Shown: piece after piece, positions 1-8,578 of the stretch
Numbering within the stretch: position 1 is the first letter of the stretch
Layout: each line of letters opens with the position of its first letter
Assembly (NCBI RefSeq): GCF_947499265.1
Contig: NZ_CANMNK010000002.1
Coordinates: 62,001 to 126,000 of the forward strand
Length of the DNA: 64,000 nt
DNA from: an uncultured Roseobacter sp.
GTDB taxonomy: Bacteria; Pseudomonadota; Alphaproteobacteria; Rhodobacterales; Rhodobacteraceae
Reading direction: 5' to 3'
Translations under genes and position numbers: made by a program
Notes under the pieces: generated by a model
What the model was told of the DNA's origin: nothing
What the model saw: only the letters and a program-made list of their open reading frames with translations
Databases searched by the model: none

Positions 1-283
1 CGCCCTGGCCTATTCGGGGCGTGTGGGGTTGAAAATCGACACAGAGGGGTCCGAGCTTGACGTGCTGAAAGGCGCGCAGGACACTCTGAAACGCTGCGAT
101 TTTGTGATACTGAAGCTGTCAAACACGCAACGCTTCGCCGGTGTCGGGCTGCCGTCACAATCGGTGGCGCTGCTTGCAGAGGCCGGGTTGGAGTGGCGCG
201 ATGTGCTGCACACCGGGTCCGGCCCCGGCAAGAAAGCGCATCCGCGCTTTATGAATGTCTTATTTACAAGGTGGACCACATGA
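1..283 (+). CDS. FkbM-family methyltransferase, C-terminal fragment
   Basis: Only the last ~93 residues lie in the window; the 5' end is cut by the window edge. The visible part has the FkbM (Methyltransf_21) C-terminal signature: a hydrophobic strand followed by LKIDTEGSE and DVLKGA, then a strand and a conserved Phe/Leu end. FkbM proteins are SAM-dependent methyltransferases, often acting on sugar or polyketide hydroxyls; the substrate cannot be told from this piece. Its TGA overlaps the ATG of the following lipoprotein gene (ATGA), so the two are translationally coupled. In relatives an sdh cluster is expected upstream of sdhB, so this gene sits inside or next to that operon. Confidence 0.8.
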   Translation, partial: ALAYSGRVGLKIDTEGSELDVLKGAQDTLKRCDFVILKLSNTQRFAGVGLPSQSVALLAEAGLEWRDVLHTGSGPGKKAHPRFMNVLFTRWTT

Positions 284-609
284 TCCGTTTCCTTCTTCCC
301 GCCGCTTTGCTCCTGTCAGCTTGCGCTGATGTGCAACAGGCAACCGACACAGCCGGGCGTAACGCCGCCAAAACAGCGCTGCCCGAAGCGCTGGCAATCT
401 ACTTTCCGCAGGTGCCCAAGCAACTGTTCCAGCCCTTTACGAATTGCGTGGTCGACAATGCGGATGCCAGCGAAGTGCAATCTCTGGCCGCGGACGCGGT
501 GACCGGCGCGGATGAAAACACCGCCGACACGATCAGATCGGTGCTTGCGCGCGTTGAAACTCAAAATTGCCTGCGCGCGGCCGCCCCTGCCGCCCTGGCG
601 ACCCTATAG
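280..609 (+). CDS. Small putative lipoprotein between FkbM gene and sdhB
   Basis: 109 aa. The ATG at 280 was chosen because it gives a clean lipoprotein signal: Met-Ile-Arg, a hydrophobic run, then a lipobox LSAC with Cys about residue 15. Longer in-frame starts upstream run through the preceding gene. The mature part has no motif I recognise; it contains two further cysteines (NCVV and NCLR) that could form a disulfide in the periplasm. Function unknown. It overlaps the upstream stop by 4 nt and ends 19 nt before sdhB, so it probably belongs to the same transcript as succinate dehydrogenase. Confidence 0.7.
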   Translation: MIRFLLPAALLLSACADVQQATDTAGRNAAKTALPEALAIYFPQVPKQLFQPFTNCVVDNADASEVQSLAADAVTGADENTADTIRSVLARVETQNCLRAAAPAALATL

Positions 610-628
610 TTCACACAGGAGACCCGAC

Positions 629-1408
629 ATGGTTCAACTGACACTGCCGAAGAATTCCCGGATGACCAAGGGCAAGACCTGGCCCAAACCGGAAGGCGCG
701 AACAACCTCAAGAAGTTCACCATCTACCGCTGGAACCCGGATGACGGGGAGAACCCGCGCACCGACACCTATTTCGTCGATCTGGATGCTTGCGGCCCGA
801 TGATCCTGGACGCGCTGATCAAGATCAAGAACGAGATCGACCCGACTCTGACCTTCCGCCGCTCTTGCCGCGAGGGTATTTGTGGATCCTGTGCGATGAA
901 CATCGACGGGATCAACACGCTCGCCTGTATCTACGGCATGGATGAGGTGAAGGGTGACGTGAAAATCTACCCGCTGCCGCATATGCCCGTGGTTAAGGAT
1001 CTGATCCCGGACCTCACGCATTTCTACGCCCAGCACGCCTCGATCATGCCGTGGCTGGAGACCAAGACAAACCGCCCGGCGAAAGAATGGAAGCAGTCCA
1101 TCGAAGACCGCAAGAAGCTCGACGGGCTCTATGAATGCGTGATGTGTGCTTCCTGCTCCACCTCCTGCCCAAGCTACTGGTGGAACGGCGATCGCTATCT
1201 CGGCCCAGCGGCGCTATTGCACGCCTATCGTTGGATCATCGACAGCCGCGACGAGGCTACGGGCGAGCGTCTGGACGATCTGGAAGATCCGTTCAAGCTC
1301 TACCGCTGTCACACCATCATGAACTGCGCCAAGACCTGCCCCAAGGGTCTGAACCCCGCAGAGGCGATCGCGAACATCAAGAAAATGATGGTCGAACGCC
1401 GGGTCTGA
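629..1408 (+). CDS. sdhB: Succinate dehydrogenase iron-sulfur subunit SdhB
   Basis: 259 aa, the usual length. Electron-transfer subunit of complex II, carrying electrons from the flavoprotein SdhA to quinone at the inner face of the cytoplasmic membrane. The [2Fe-2S] cysteines are C80, C85, C88 and C100 (CREGICGSC then C). The [4Fe-4S] set is CVMCASC with C180 (C170, C173, C176, C180), and the [3Fe-4S] set is C227, C233, C237, continuing into CPKGLNP. Start ATG at 629 follows an AGGAGA ribosome binding site; longer in-frame starts run into the lipoprotein gene. SdhA is presumably upstream of the window. Confidence 0.97.
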   Translation: MVQLTLPKNSRMTKGKTWPKPEGANNLKKFTIYRWNPDDGENPRTDTYFVDLDACGPMILDALIKIKNEIDPTLTFRRSCREGICGSCAMNIDGINTLACIYGMDEVKGDVKIYPLPHMPVVKDLIPDLTHFYAQHASIMPWLETKTNRPAKEWKQSIEDRKKLDGLYECVMCASCSTSCPSYWWNGDRYLGPAALLHAYRWIIDSRDEATGERLDDLEDPFKLYRCHTIMNCAKTCPKGLNPAEAIANIKKMMVERRV

Positions 1409-1411
1409 CCT

Positions 1412-2125
1412 TTGGAGATTGCGCCGCATTGGGCCGCCCTGGGGCTTGCAACGCTGGCAGGGCTGTCGATCCCGCTGGGCGCCAGCCTGGCGGTCGTGCG
1501 GTTCAACGTCTTCCCGGAGTGGCTCGGGAGTGAACTTCGCCACGGTGTTGTCGCCTTTGGCGCCGGTGCGCTGCTGGCCGCTGTTGCACTCGTTTTGCTG
1601 CCCGAAGGCAGCGCGCGCCTGTCTGCTTTGCCGGCCCTTGGCTGGTTCCTGGCGGGTGGCATTGGATTTGCGCTGATTGACCGTGCCGTCGCCGCCAGCG
1701 GTGGCAAGCTCGCGCAGTTCCTTGCGATGATGATGGACTATCTGCCCGAAGCCATGGCGCTCGGGGCGCTGATCACCGGCAACCTCGAGACGGCGCTGCT
1801 GGTCGCATTGTTGATCGCATTGCAGAACCTGCCCGAGGGGTTCAACGCGATGCGGGAAATGTCCGAGGCGTCGGGAAAACGCCCCCCCTTGTGGCTGTTT
1901 TTCCTGATGGTGCCCCTTGGTCCCTTGGCGGCCTGCATCGGTCTGTTGCTGCCTGCGACCTATGATCCGGTGATCGGTGCGGTCATGATGCTGGCGTCAG
2001 GCGGGATCATCTATCTTATGTTTCAGGACATCGCGCCGGAAGTCCCGCTAGAGAACACGATGCTGCCGCCGTTGGGCGCGATCTTGGGGTTTAGCGTTGG
2101 ACTTGCCGGGCATCTGTTGATCTGA
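1412..2125 (+). CDS. ZIP-family metal transporter
   Basis: 237 aa with about seven to eight hydrophobic segments. The two ZIP metal-site helices are visible as DYLPEAMALGA and QNLPEGFNAM, matching the family HNxPEG-type motifs, although the leading His is Asp or Gln here. ZIP proteins move Zn2+, Fe2+ or Mn2+ into the cytoplasm across the inner membrane; the cation is not predictable. The start is TTG at 1412, three bases after the sdhB stop; no ATG near the N-terminus keeps the first helix. The tight spacing suggests read-through from the sdh operon. Confidence 0.8.
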   Translation: MEIAPHWAALGLATLAGLSIPLGASLAVVRFNVFPEWLGSELRHGVVAFGAGALLAAVALVLLPEGSARLSALPALGWFLAGGIGFALIDRAVAASGGKLAQFLAMMMDYLPEAMALGALITGNLETALLVALLIALQNLPEGFNAMREMSEASGKRPPLWLFFLMVPLGPLAACIGLLLPATYDPVIGAVMMLASGGIIYLMFQDIAPEVPLENTMLPPLGAILGFSVGLAGHLLI

Positions 2126-2132
2126 GGGCGTT

Positions 2133-2345
2133 ATGCACATTGTCATTGGCCTGATCGTCGCTTTCATCGTCGTCGCGCTCTATGCACGACGCAACCGGGC
2201 CACGCGAAGATGCCGCTGGCGCGAAGACCGCACCGGCGACCGCGGGAACCTTCGCAAGTATAAATGCGCAGCCTGCGGGGCCGAAGCCTACACCGCGCAG
2301 AAAGGGCCGCCGCGCGATTGCAAATCCCATTTGCCACCTGTTTGA
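2133..2345 (+). CDS. Small membrane-anchored zinc-ribbon-like protein
   Basis: 70 aa. An N-terminal hydrophobic helix (residues 1-17) is followed by a basic stretch and an RCRWRED...YKCAACGAEA core containing CxxC plus a more distal Cys (RDCKS), which looks like a small zinc or iron binding knuckle. Conserved small proteins of this layout occur in Rhodobacteraceae but I know of no function. The ATG at 2133 lies 7 nt after the ZIP stop, so it is probably cotranscribed. Confidence 0.7.
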   Translation: MHIVIGLIVAFIVVALYARRNRATRRCRWREDRTGDRGNLRKYKCAACGAEAYTAQKGPPRDCKSHLPPV

Positions 2346-2369
2346 TGGTGCAAATCTTGTGAAAAGGAC

Positions 2370-3221
2370 GTGTCCGTTTTGACCGAACCTGCCGATGCCG
2401 AGGCGCGCCGCGCCGTCAAACCCGTTATCTGCTATCCGGTAGACACCCTGCCTGCACCTGACATGGCGCTGTATCACCGCGCGCGCCGCGCAGTACAAAA
2501 GCTGGATGAAGTGCGGGTCCCGCCGCGTAAGGCTCGCTGTTTTCAGGTGCCTGCGGGGCATTTCTTTCGCATCACCAGTGTCGAAGGGCCGCAGGTCGGC
2601 GACCTGAACCTTTTCAACGCGCGTGATGTGAACGAGCGGTTCTATTCCGGCAAAACCCGCGCGCTGCACGGCACCCATATCACCACCGGACACCGCATGT
2701 GGTCTGGCTTTCCGCATTTGCGTCCGATGGCAACCGTGACGCACGACACGCTTGGCTGGTATGGGACCGATCCCTTCGGCGGGTCCGTGCACGATGTGAT
2801 CGGGACACGGTGTGATCCCTATACCCACAACCTGCTATCCGGCGGACAGTATCATCATTGCTGCCATTCCAACCTGACCCGCGCCCTGGCCGATCATCTG
2901 GATGTTTCAAAGGCAGAGGCCGAGCCGCATGTGCATGACGTTCTCAACGTTTTCATGTGCACCGGCTTTATCCGGGACACAGGGCAATATTTCATGAAGG
3001 CCTCACCGGTGCGTCCGGGGGATTATCTGGAGTTTTTCGCGGAGATTGACCTGCTTGGCAATCTGAGCGCCTGCCCGGGGGGCGATTGTTCCTCCGAGCA
3101 TTCAAGCGATACCGCCGCCTGCCATCCGCTGTTGGTGGAGGTCTTTGCCCCCGCTGGGGGGGCATTGTCAGGGTGGCAACCACCCGCCATCAACGGTTAC
3201 GATCAATCACACGGGGTGTGA
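2370..3221 (+). CDS. Urea carboxylase-associated family protein (DUF1989)
   Basis: 283 aa from a GTG at 2370. DUF1989 proteins are usually encoded next to urea amidolyase, aminomethyltransferase or riboswitch-controlled guanidine genes, where they are thought to be accessory or hydrolase subunits. The diagnostic C-terminal block is visible: GDYLEFFAEIDLL, then SACPGGDCS and CHPL with conserved cysteines. Here no urea or guanidine gene is adjacent. It converges on deoD with only 2 nt between the stops. Confidence 0.85.
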   Translation: MSVLTEPADAEARRAVKPVICYPVDTLPAPDMALYHRARRAVQKLDEVRVPPRKARCFQVPAGHFFRITSVEGPQVGDLNLFNARDVNERFYSGKTRALHGTHITTGHRMWSGFPHLRPMATVTHDTLGWYGTDPFGGSVHDVIGTRCDPYTHNLLSGGQYHHCCHSNLTRALADHLDVSKAEAEPHVHDVLNVFMCTGFIRDTGQYFMKASPVRPGDYLEFFAEIDLLGNLSACPGGDCSSEHSSDTAACHPLLVEVFAPAGGALSGWQPPAINGYDQSHGV

Positions 3222-3223
3222 CC

Positions 3224-3928
3224 TCAGGCAAAGGCTGCGTCGAGCGCAATCTCCACCATGTCGCCGAAGGTCTTTTCGCGATCCGCCGCCGGGAGCGCCT
3301 CGCCCGTTTGCAGGTGATCGCTTACGGTTAGAACGGCAAGCGCTCGACGCCCGTGGCGTGCAGCCAATGTGTAAAGCTCGGCCGCTTCCATTTCGACGCC
3401 GAGGATACCGTGCCGCACCATCTGTTCGTCCAGATCGGGCCGTTCCGCGTAAAACACATCCGATGAATAGATGCCGCCGACATGGGTTGTGGTGTCCTTG
3501 GCCTTGGCTGCGGCAACGGCGGCGGACAGCAGATCAAAATTGGCCGTCGGCGCGAAATTCACTTCCTTGAAAATGCCTGACGATGGCGAGGTGATGGTCG
3601 TGGCGGACATGGCAATGATCACATCGCGCACAGCTACATGTGCCTGCATCCCGCCACAGGACCCGATGCGGATCAGGGTCTGGGCATTATATTCCGATAT
3701 CAACTCATTCGCGTAGATCGAGAGCGACGGCATCCCCATGCCTGAGCCCTGAATGGTTACGCGGTTCCCCTTATAGGTGCCGGTGAAGCCCAGCATGCCC
3801 CGTACCTCATTGACCAGCTTGGCATGTTGCAAAAAGGTCTCCGCCGCCCATCGCGCGCGATAGGGATCGCCGGGCATCAGAACGGTCTCGGCGATATCGC
3901 CGGGGGCGGCGCCAATATGGATCGTCAT
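3224..3928 (-). CDS. deoD: Purine nucleoside phosphorylase DeoD-type
   Basis: 234 aa, standard for the hexameric low-molecular-mass family. It phosphorolyses purine (deoxy)nucleosides to free base and (deoxy)ribose 1-phosphate in the cytoplasm. Visible motifs: MPGDPYRA near the N-terminus (phosphate site), RIGSCGG, and GVEMEAAEL with the ribose-binding Met-Glu. The ATG at 3928 was chosen because the conserved MTIHIGA N-terminus starts there; longer in-frame starts run into the H-NS-like gene. Only 4 nt separate it from that upstream gene, so both are likely on one transcript. The BMP-type nucleoside importer at 15.8-20.5 kb would supply substrate. Confidence 0.95.
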   Translation of the reverse strand: MTIHIGAAPGDIAETVLMPGDPYRARWAAETFLQHAKLVNEVRGMLGFTGTYKGNRVTIQGSGMGMPSLSIYANELISEYNAQTLIRIGSCGGMQAHVAVRDVIIAMSATTITSPSSGIFKEVNFAPTANFDLLSAAVAAAKAKDTTTHVGGIYSSDVFYAERPDLDEQMVRHGILGVEMEAAELYTLAARHGRRALAVLTVSDHLQTGEALPAADREKTFGDMVEIALDAAFA

Positions 3929-3932
3929 CCGG

Positions 3933-4268
3933 TTAGATTTCCAGGGTTTTGGGGTCAATGCCCGCCGCGACCGCGTCTTTGTACCAAGCGGGTTGACGCC
4001 CCATCCCGCTCCATGTCTGAGCCGCGTCTGCCGGATTGGCATATTTCGGCTCACGCACCTTCTTTGGAGCGGTTTTTGCTTTCTTTTTTGGCGATGACGC
4101 AACGCCGTTTGTCAGGTCCGCAAGGCTAAAGCCGAACTTTGCTGCTGCCGCTTCAGCGGCTTTTTTCGCTTCGCGACGCTCCTTATTTTCCAGCGTTTTC
4201 AACGCTTTCTGAGCATCCTTGATCACTTTTTCCAGCTGTTTGCGGTTCATTTTAGTCAGGTTCGCCAC
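3933..4268 (-). CDS. H-NS/HvrA-type nucleoid-associated regulator
   Basis: 111 aa. The N-terminal ~60 residues are Lys/Glu/Ala-rich and helical (oligomerisation coiled coil: [20 protein letters not shown]). A Lys/Pro-rich linker leads to the C-terminal H-NS DNA-binding core [13 protein letters not shown], the Gly-Arg AT-hook-like motif. Proteobacterial homologues (HvrA, Spb) bind AT-rich DNA and tune photosynthesis, motility or foreign genes. The GTG at 4268 has a good AGGGGAA ribosome binding site 6-7 nt upstream; an ATG at 4250 (MNRKQL) is an alternative. Confidence 0.88.
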   Translation of the reverse strand: MANLTKMNRKQLEKVIKDAQKALKTLENKERREAKKAAEAAAAKFGFSLADLTNGVASSPKKKAKTAPKKVREPKYANPADAAQTWSGMGRQPAWYKDAVAAGIDPKTLEI

Positions 4269-4357
4269 GGCCTATTCCCCTTTATAGTCGGCGGTTGATA
4301 CAACTATCTCCCGACAGGATACAAGGGCTTGGCGCTCAACGCATTTTTCAGGGCAGG

Positions 4358-6325
4358 TTATTCGGCGGCAACAGCCTGCGGATCGGCCAGCGTCACGACG
4401 TCCATCATGATGGTGTTCAGCTCGAAATCCTTGGGCGTGTAGACCCGGGCGACGCCCATCGCGCGCAGCCGGTCCGCATCATCGTCAGGGATGATGCCGC
4501 CGACAATCACCGGGACATGACCCAGCCCTGCCGCGCGCATTTGCGCCATCAGGTCTTCGACCAGTGGAATATGCGAGCCCGACAGGATCGACAGGCCCAC
4601 CACATGGGCTTCGTCTTCCTGTGCCGCGGTCACGATTTCTGCGGGCGTCAGGCGGATGCCCTCATAGGCGATGTCCATGCCGCAATCGCGCGCGCGCACG
4701 GCGATTTGTTCGGCGCCGTTGGAATGGCCGTCGAGGCCCGGCTTGCCCACGAGGAATTTCAGCCGCCGCCCCAGTTTGTCGCTGACCACGTCCACCGCAT
4801 CGCGCAGATCGTCGAGCCCTTCGGTCTTGTTGGAGCGGGCGCCGGAGACACCGGTCGGCCCGCGATATTCACCATGCACGGCACGCATTTGCGCCGCCCA
4901 TTCGCCGGTCGTGACACCCGCCTTGGCTGCCGCAATCGATGGCGCCATCACGTTGCGCCCCTCCGTCGCTGCAGCGCGCAGATCGGCGAGCGCCGTCTTG
5001 ACGGCTTCCGCGTCACGATCTGCGCGCCAGGCGTCCAGCCGCGCGATCTGTTCCGCCTCGACCGCCGGATCGACCACCATGATGCCGCCATCGCCGGTCA
5101 TCAGAGGTGAAGGCTCACCCTGCTGCCATTTGTTCACCCCGACGACGATGGTTTGACCCGCCTCGATCCGGCCCAGACGATCAGCGTTGCTATCGACCAA
5201 CCGCGCTTTCATATAGTCGATCGCTTCAATGGCGCCGCCCATGTCGTCGAGGGTCGCCAACTCATGGCGCGCGCCGTCTTTCAGCGCTTCGACCTTGGCG
5301 TCAACGGCGGGGTTGCCATCAAAGAGATCGTCGAATTCCAGCAGGTCCGTTTCATAGGCCATGATCTGTTGCATCCGCATCGACCATTGCTGATCCCAGG
5401 GGCGCGGTAGACCGAGCGCCTCGTTCCACGCGGGCAGCTGCACCGCGCGGGCGCGGGCTTTTTTGCTGAGCGTTACGGCCAGCATTTCGATCAGAATGCG
5501 GTAGACATTGTTCTCAGGTTGCTGTTCGGTCAGGCCCAGCGAGTTCACCTGCACGCCATAGCGGAAGCGGCGGAACTTCGGGTCCTCGACTCCGTAGCGC
5601 TCCAGACAAATCTCGTCCCAGAGGTCCACAAAGGCGCGCATCTTGCACATCTCGGTCACGAAACGGATGCCCGCGTTCACGAAAAACGAAATCCGACCGA
5701 CCAGCGCCGGAAAATCCTCTGCAGGCACGCGGGGTTTCAGCGCATCCAACACCGCCGTGGCCGTGGCCAGTGCGAAGGCCAGTTCCTGCTCCGGCGTCGC
5801 ACCGGCTTCTTGCAGGTGGTAGGAGCAGACATTCATTGGGTTCCATTTCGGCACGTTGGTATAGCAATACTCGGCCACATCCGCGATCATCTTGAGGCTG
5901 GGGGCGGGCGGACAGATATAGGTACCGCGGCTGAGGTATTCCTTGATCAGATCGTTCTGCACCGTGCCTTGCAGCTTGGAGACATCGGCGCCCTGTTCTT
6001 CGGCCACCGCAATATAAAGCGCTAGCAGCCAGGGGGCCGTGGCGTTGATCGTCATCGAGGTGTTCATCTGCTCCAGCGGGATCTGGTCGAAGAGGGTGCG
6101 CATGTCGCCCAGATGGCCGACGGGGACGCCGACCTTTCCCACTTCACCTCTGCTAAGCACATTATCGCTGTCATATCCGGTCTGCGTTGGCAGATCGAAG
6201 GCGACGGAAAGGCCGGTTTGCCCCTTGGCAAGATTGGAGCGATAGAGCGCGTTGGAAGCTTGCGCGGTTGAATGCCCCGCGTAGGTGCGGATCAACCAGG
6301 GACGGTCTTTGCGGGCGTCTGACAT
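4358..6325 (-). CDS. ecm: Ethylmalonyl-CoA mutase
   Basis: 655 aa. Coenzyme B12-dependent mutase converting (2R)-ethylmalonyl-CoA to (2S)-methylsuccinyl-CoA, a step unique to the ethylmalonyl-CoA pathway for acetyl-CoA assimilation. The N-terminal two thirds is the acyl-CoA TIM barrel (RTYAGHS, GLSVAFDLPTQTGYDSD, QNDLIKEYLSRGTYI). The C-terminal B12 domain shows the base-off motif LDGHSNG (D532, H534, G537), SIL (579-581) and GG (609-610). It closely follows the Rhodobacter sphaeroides enzyme as I remember it, rather than methylmalonyl-CoA mutase. The ATG at 6325 (MSDARKDRPW) follows a GAGGT; a TTG at 6343 is less likely. ccr lies 2.2 kb away. Confidence 0.95.
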   Translation of the reverse strand: MSDARKDRPWLIRTYAGHSTAQASNALYRSNLAKGQTGLSVAFDLPTQTGYDSDNVLSRGEVGKVGVPVGHLGDMRTLFDQIPLEQMNTSMTINATAPWLLALYIAVAEEQGADVSKLQGTVQNDLIKEYLSRGTYICPPAPSLKMIADVAEYCYTNVPKWNPMNVCSYHLQEAGATPEQELAFALATATAVLDALKPRVPAEDFPALVGRISFFVNAGIRFVTEMCKMRAFVDLWDEICLERYGVEDPKFRRFRYGVQVNSLGLTEQQPENNVYRILIEMLAVTLSKKARARAVQLPAWNEALGLPRPWDQQWSMRMQQIMAYETDLLEFDDLFDGNPAVDAKVEALKDGARHELATLDDMGGAIEAIDYMKARLVDSNADRLGRIEAGQTIVVGVNKWQQGEPSPLMTGDGGIMVVDPAVEAEQIARLDAWRADRDAEAVKTALADLRAAATEGRNVMAPSIAAAKAGVTTGEWAAQMRAVHGEYRGPTGVSGARSNKTEGLDDLRDAVDVVSDKLGRRLKFLVGKPGLDGHSNGAEQIAVRARDCGMDIAYEGIRLTPAEIVTAAQEDEAHVVGLSILSGSHIPLVEDLMAQMRAAGLGHVPVIVGGIIPDDDADRLRAMGVARVYTPKDFELNTIMMDVVTLADPQAVAAE

Positions 6326-6399
6326 GCGGACCTCGTGAATCAACTTGGTAATTTTATTTCGTCACAAGACTGATACTTGGAATATTATGCCCATGTCAA

Positions 6400-6418
6400 T
6401 TCGCTGCGTTGCGGCGAA
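6400..6418. promoter_or_regulatory. Near-perfect dyad upstream of ecm
   Basis: Arms TTCGCTGC and GCGGCGAA around a GTT spacer pair at 7 of 8 positions. The dyad sits 75-93 nt upstream of the ecm start codon in the ecm promoter region. It could be an operator, or a weak terminator-like stem. It shares the TTGC/GCAA-GCGAA flavour of the dyad before ccr, so the same acetate-responsive regulator (for example a RamB-type protein) is possible; that link is inference. Confidence 0.35.
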
Positions 6419-6429
6419 GGCGGTTATTC

Positions 6430-7017
6430 TCAGGTATCGCGCCAAAGCATCTGTGTGGCAGCATCAAACCGAAACAAATACCGAAACGGACCCGTCGTTT
6501 CGGTCTTCTGCGGCTCGAACCCCCGTCTGATGTAGAGCGCACGCGCGCGCGGGTTGCTGTCAATGACATCCAGCCTCACGCCGGATTTCCCCAAGGCGCA
6601 GGCTTCCGTCTTGATCGCCTCCAACAAGGCTGTGCCCAGACCGAGACCACGGGTGTTTTCTGCAACGCAGATGCCGTCCATCAAAAGGATACCCGGATCA
6701 AGGTCACGTTCGAGGATCGACAGGACCGTCCCACGCCACAATCCACCCCACGCACCATAAATTGCCCTCATGTCTTCGTAGGTGCCGCCGACCAAGGCCC
6801 CTTGCCGCGTCTTGAACCCGGCAACGCCCAGAATGCTACCCGCCTCATCGCGGGCGACAAGGGCGAAGTCGGGGTCGAGAACGCGGCACAGGAACCGTTT
6901 TGCCCTGACATCCGGTCCCAGGACACGTCCAAGCTTGAACCCGAAAGCCTGCCAGTAAAGTGTTGCAACGGTGCTGCGTTCATGCGGCGCAAAGCCCCGA
7001 GAGATCGCGTATTCCAT
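6430..7017 (-). CDS. GNAT-family N-acetyltransferase
   Basis: 195 aa. The acetyl-CoA binding motif A is visible as ICVAENTRGLGLGTALLEAI (the V-x-x-x-x-R-G-x-G-x-G/A pattern), followed by RLDVIDSNPRARALYIRRGFE, the typical motif B with its Asn-Pro-Arg-Ala and Tyr. Substrate unknown. The ATG at 7017 gives a complete N-terminal strand; longer in-frame starts extend antisense into the acyltransferase gene and are not credible. It is divergent from that gene, with a 45-nt shared promoter region. Confidence 0.88.
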   Translation of the reverse strand: MEYAISRGFAPHERSTVATLYWQAFGFKLGRVLGPDVRAKRFLCRVLDPDFALVARDEAGSILGVAGFKTRQGALVGGTYEDMRAIYGAWGGLWRGTVLSILERDLDPGILLMDGICVAENTRGLGLGTALLEAIKTEACALGKSGVRLDVIDSNPRARALYIRRGFEPQKTETTGPFRYLFRFDAATQMLWRDT

Positions 7018-7062
7018 CCTTTTAATATTGTCCTTGCCCTCCGGTCCTGCAAGGGTCGGCCC

Positions 7063-8430
7063 ATGACGCAGGTCGTTGAACTTCCCCTTTGGCTCTTTGT
7101 GCTGATTGTGCTCTTTGCGGCCGTCACCTTTGCATCCCACTTTCTGTTTCCGTCTGTGCGGTGGTTTTTCCGGCGTCGCCTGGAGCGCGCGGTGGCACGG
7201 TTGAACGAACGTCTGACCCGCCCGATCGAGCCGTTCAAGCTGGCCCGGCGCTACGACATGATCCAGCGCCTGATCTATGACCCTGAGGTGACCCGCGAGA
7301 TTGTCAATCACGCCAAGGCCAATAACGTGCCGGAAAACGTGGCCTTTGAGCGGGCGCGGGTCTACGCGCGCGAGATCGTGCCGAGCTTCAGCGCCTTTAC
7401 CTATTTTGGATTTGGCACGCGTCTGGCGCGCCTGCTGGTCCGGTCGATCTATGCCGTCTGGACCGGGCCAAAAAACGACGAGGTGATCCAGTCCATCCCC
7501 AAGGACGCGACCGTTGTCTTCATCATGAACCATCGCTCCAATATGGATTACGTGCTGGTGACCTATCTGGCGGCGCAAACCTCCGCCTTGTCCTATGCAG
7601 TCGGTGAATGGGCGCGGGTCTGGCCGCTGAGCCGCCTGATCAAGATGATGGGCGCCTATTTCATCCGGCGCAAGTCGCGGGGCGGGCTCTATCGCAAGGT
7701 GCTGGCCCGATACGTCCAGATGGCAACCGCAGGCGGTGTGGCGCAGGCAATTTTTCCCGAAGGTGGGTTGAGCCTGAACGGGCGATTGATGCCGGCGCGG
7801 ATGGGCCTGCTGACCTATGTACTGGAAGGGCATGATCCCGAGGGGCGTGATGTTGTCTTTGTCCCGGTGGCCATCAATTATGATCGCGTGCTCGAAGACC
7901 GGGTTCTGATCGCCGCCGCCGCGCGCGGGGACCGCCGCTTTGGCGCGCGTATTTCGGTGGTGGTAAAGTTCATCCTTGGCAAGTTCTGGCAGGGGCTGCG
8001 CGGGCGGATCACGCGTTTCGGGACGGCTGCCGTGGTTTTTGGCGAGCCGCTGTCGCTGCGCAGTTTTGGTGCGGATGAACCCGTTGAGACCCTGGCCACG
8101 CGCCTGATGCAGCGGATAGAGGATGCGATGCCGGTTCTTGCGGTGCCATTGGTTGCCCATGTGCTGTCACAGCAGACGGGGCCGATTTCCCAGGAGGATC
8201 TGACAGCGCAGGTGCAGGAGGCAGCGACATCTGTCGGCGATCAAATGCCAAACGACACATCGCAAAACCTGCCGCAGGCTGTCGCGCAGGCGTTGATGCA
8301 GATGAAGAAACACCAGGTGATCGAGGAAACTGCCAGCGGCTGGCAGGTGATCCCGGATCAGATGAGTGTCTTATCGTTCTACGCGAATTCGATCACGCAC
8401 CGCTTTCGGGATGATGCGACCGCAGCATAA
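7063..8430 (+). CDS. PlsB-like glycerol-3-phosphate acyltransferase
   Basis: 455 aa. Membrane acyltransferase of the HX4D superfamily: N-terminal membrane segment (residues 9-30), motif I NHRSNMDY (H157, D162), then YFIRRKSRGGLYRKVL, and motif III FPEGGLSLNGR around residues 230-241. The NHRSxMDY and EGGxSxxGR forms are closer to PlsB than to PlsC, so acylation of glycerol-3-phosphate or a lysophospholipid is likely. It is shorter than E. coli PlsB (about 800 aa). The last ~150 residues are less conserved. ATG at 7063; divergent from the GNAT gene and followed by ccr. Confidence 0.85.
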   Translation: MTQVVELPLWLFVLIVLFAAVTFASHFLFPSVRWFFRRRLERAVARLNERLTRPIEPFKLARRYDMIQRLIYDPEVTREIVNHAKANNVPENVAFERARVYAREIVPSFSAFTYFGFGTRLARLLVRSIYAVWTGPKNDEVIQSIPKDATVVFIMNHRSNMDYVLVTYLAAQTSALSYAVGEWARVWPLSRLIKMMGAYFIRRKSRGGLYRKVLARYVQMATAGGVAQAIFPEGGLSLNGRLMPARMGLLTYVLEGHDPEGRDVVFVPVAINYDRVLEDRVLIAAAARGDRRFGARISVVVKFILGKFWQGLRGRITRFGTAAVVFGEPLSLRSFGADEPVETLATRLMQRIEDAMPVLAVPLVAHVLSQQTGPISQEDLTAQVQEAATSVGDQMPNDTSQNLPQAVAQALMQMKKHQVIEETASGWQVIPDQMSVLSFYANSITHRFRDDATAA

Positions 8431-8478
8431 ATTCTGCGACTGCTCGGTCATAAAATTACAAAAATGACGCTCAAGATG

Positions 8479-8496
8479 TTGCAATGTTGCGCAACA
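8479..8496. promoter_or_regulatory. TTGCAA plus perfect 12-bp palindrome upstream of ccr
   Basis: TGTTGCAA (8477-8484) abuts TGTTGCGCAACA (8485-8496), a perfect 12-bp palindrome, 83 nt upstream of the ccr start. The arrangement looks like a tandem operator. RamB/ScfR-type regulators of acetate assimilation bind TTTGCAAA-like sites in other bacteria and are reported to control ccr in Paracoccus; the assignment here is inference. Confidence 0.5.
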
Positions 8497-8578
8497 GTGC
8501 CTATTCAAACCAAGTAGCGCCGCGATTCTGCATTGCGGCATGTTTGAATGGGTACGACGATCTACGCTGGAGATTGAC

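Noticed and set aside
6430-8160. 576-codon open frame on the minus strand across the PlsB-like gene
   Set aside because: Only its 3' third (to 7017) encodes a recognisable GNAT protein; the rest is antisense to a well-supported acyltransferase and has low-complexity composition.
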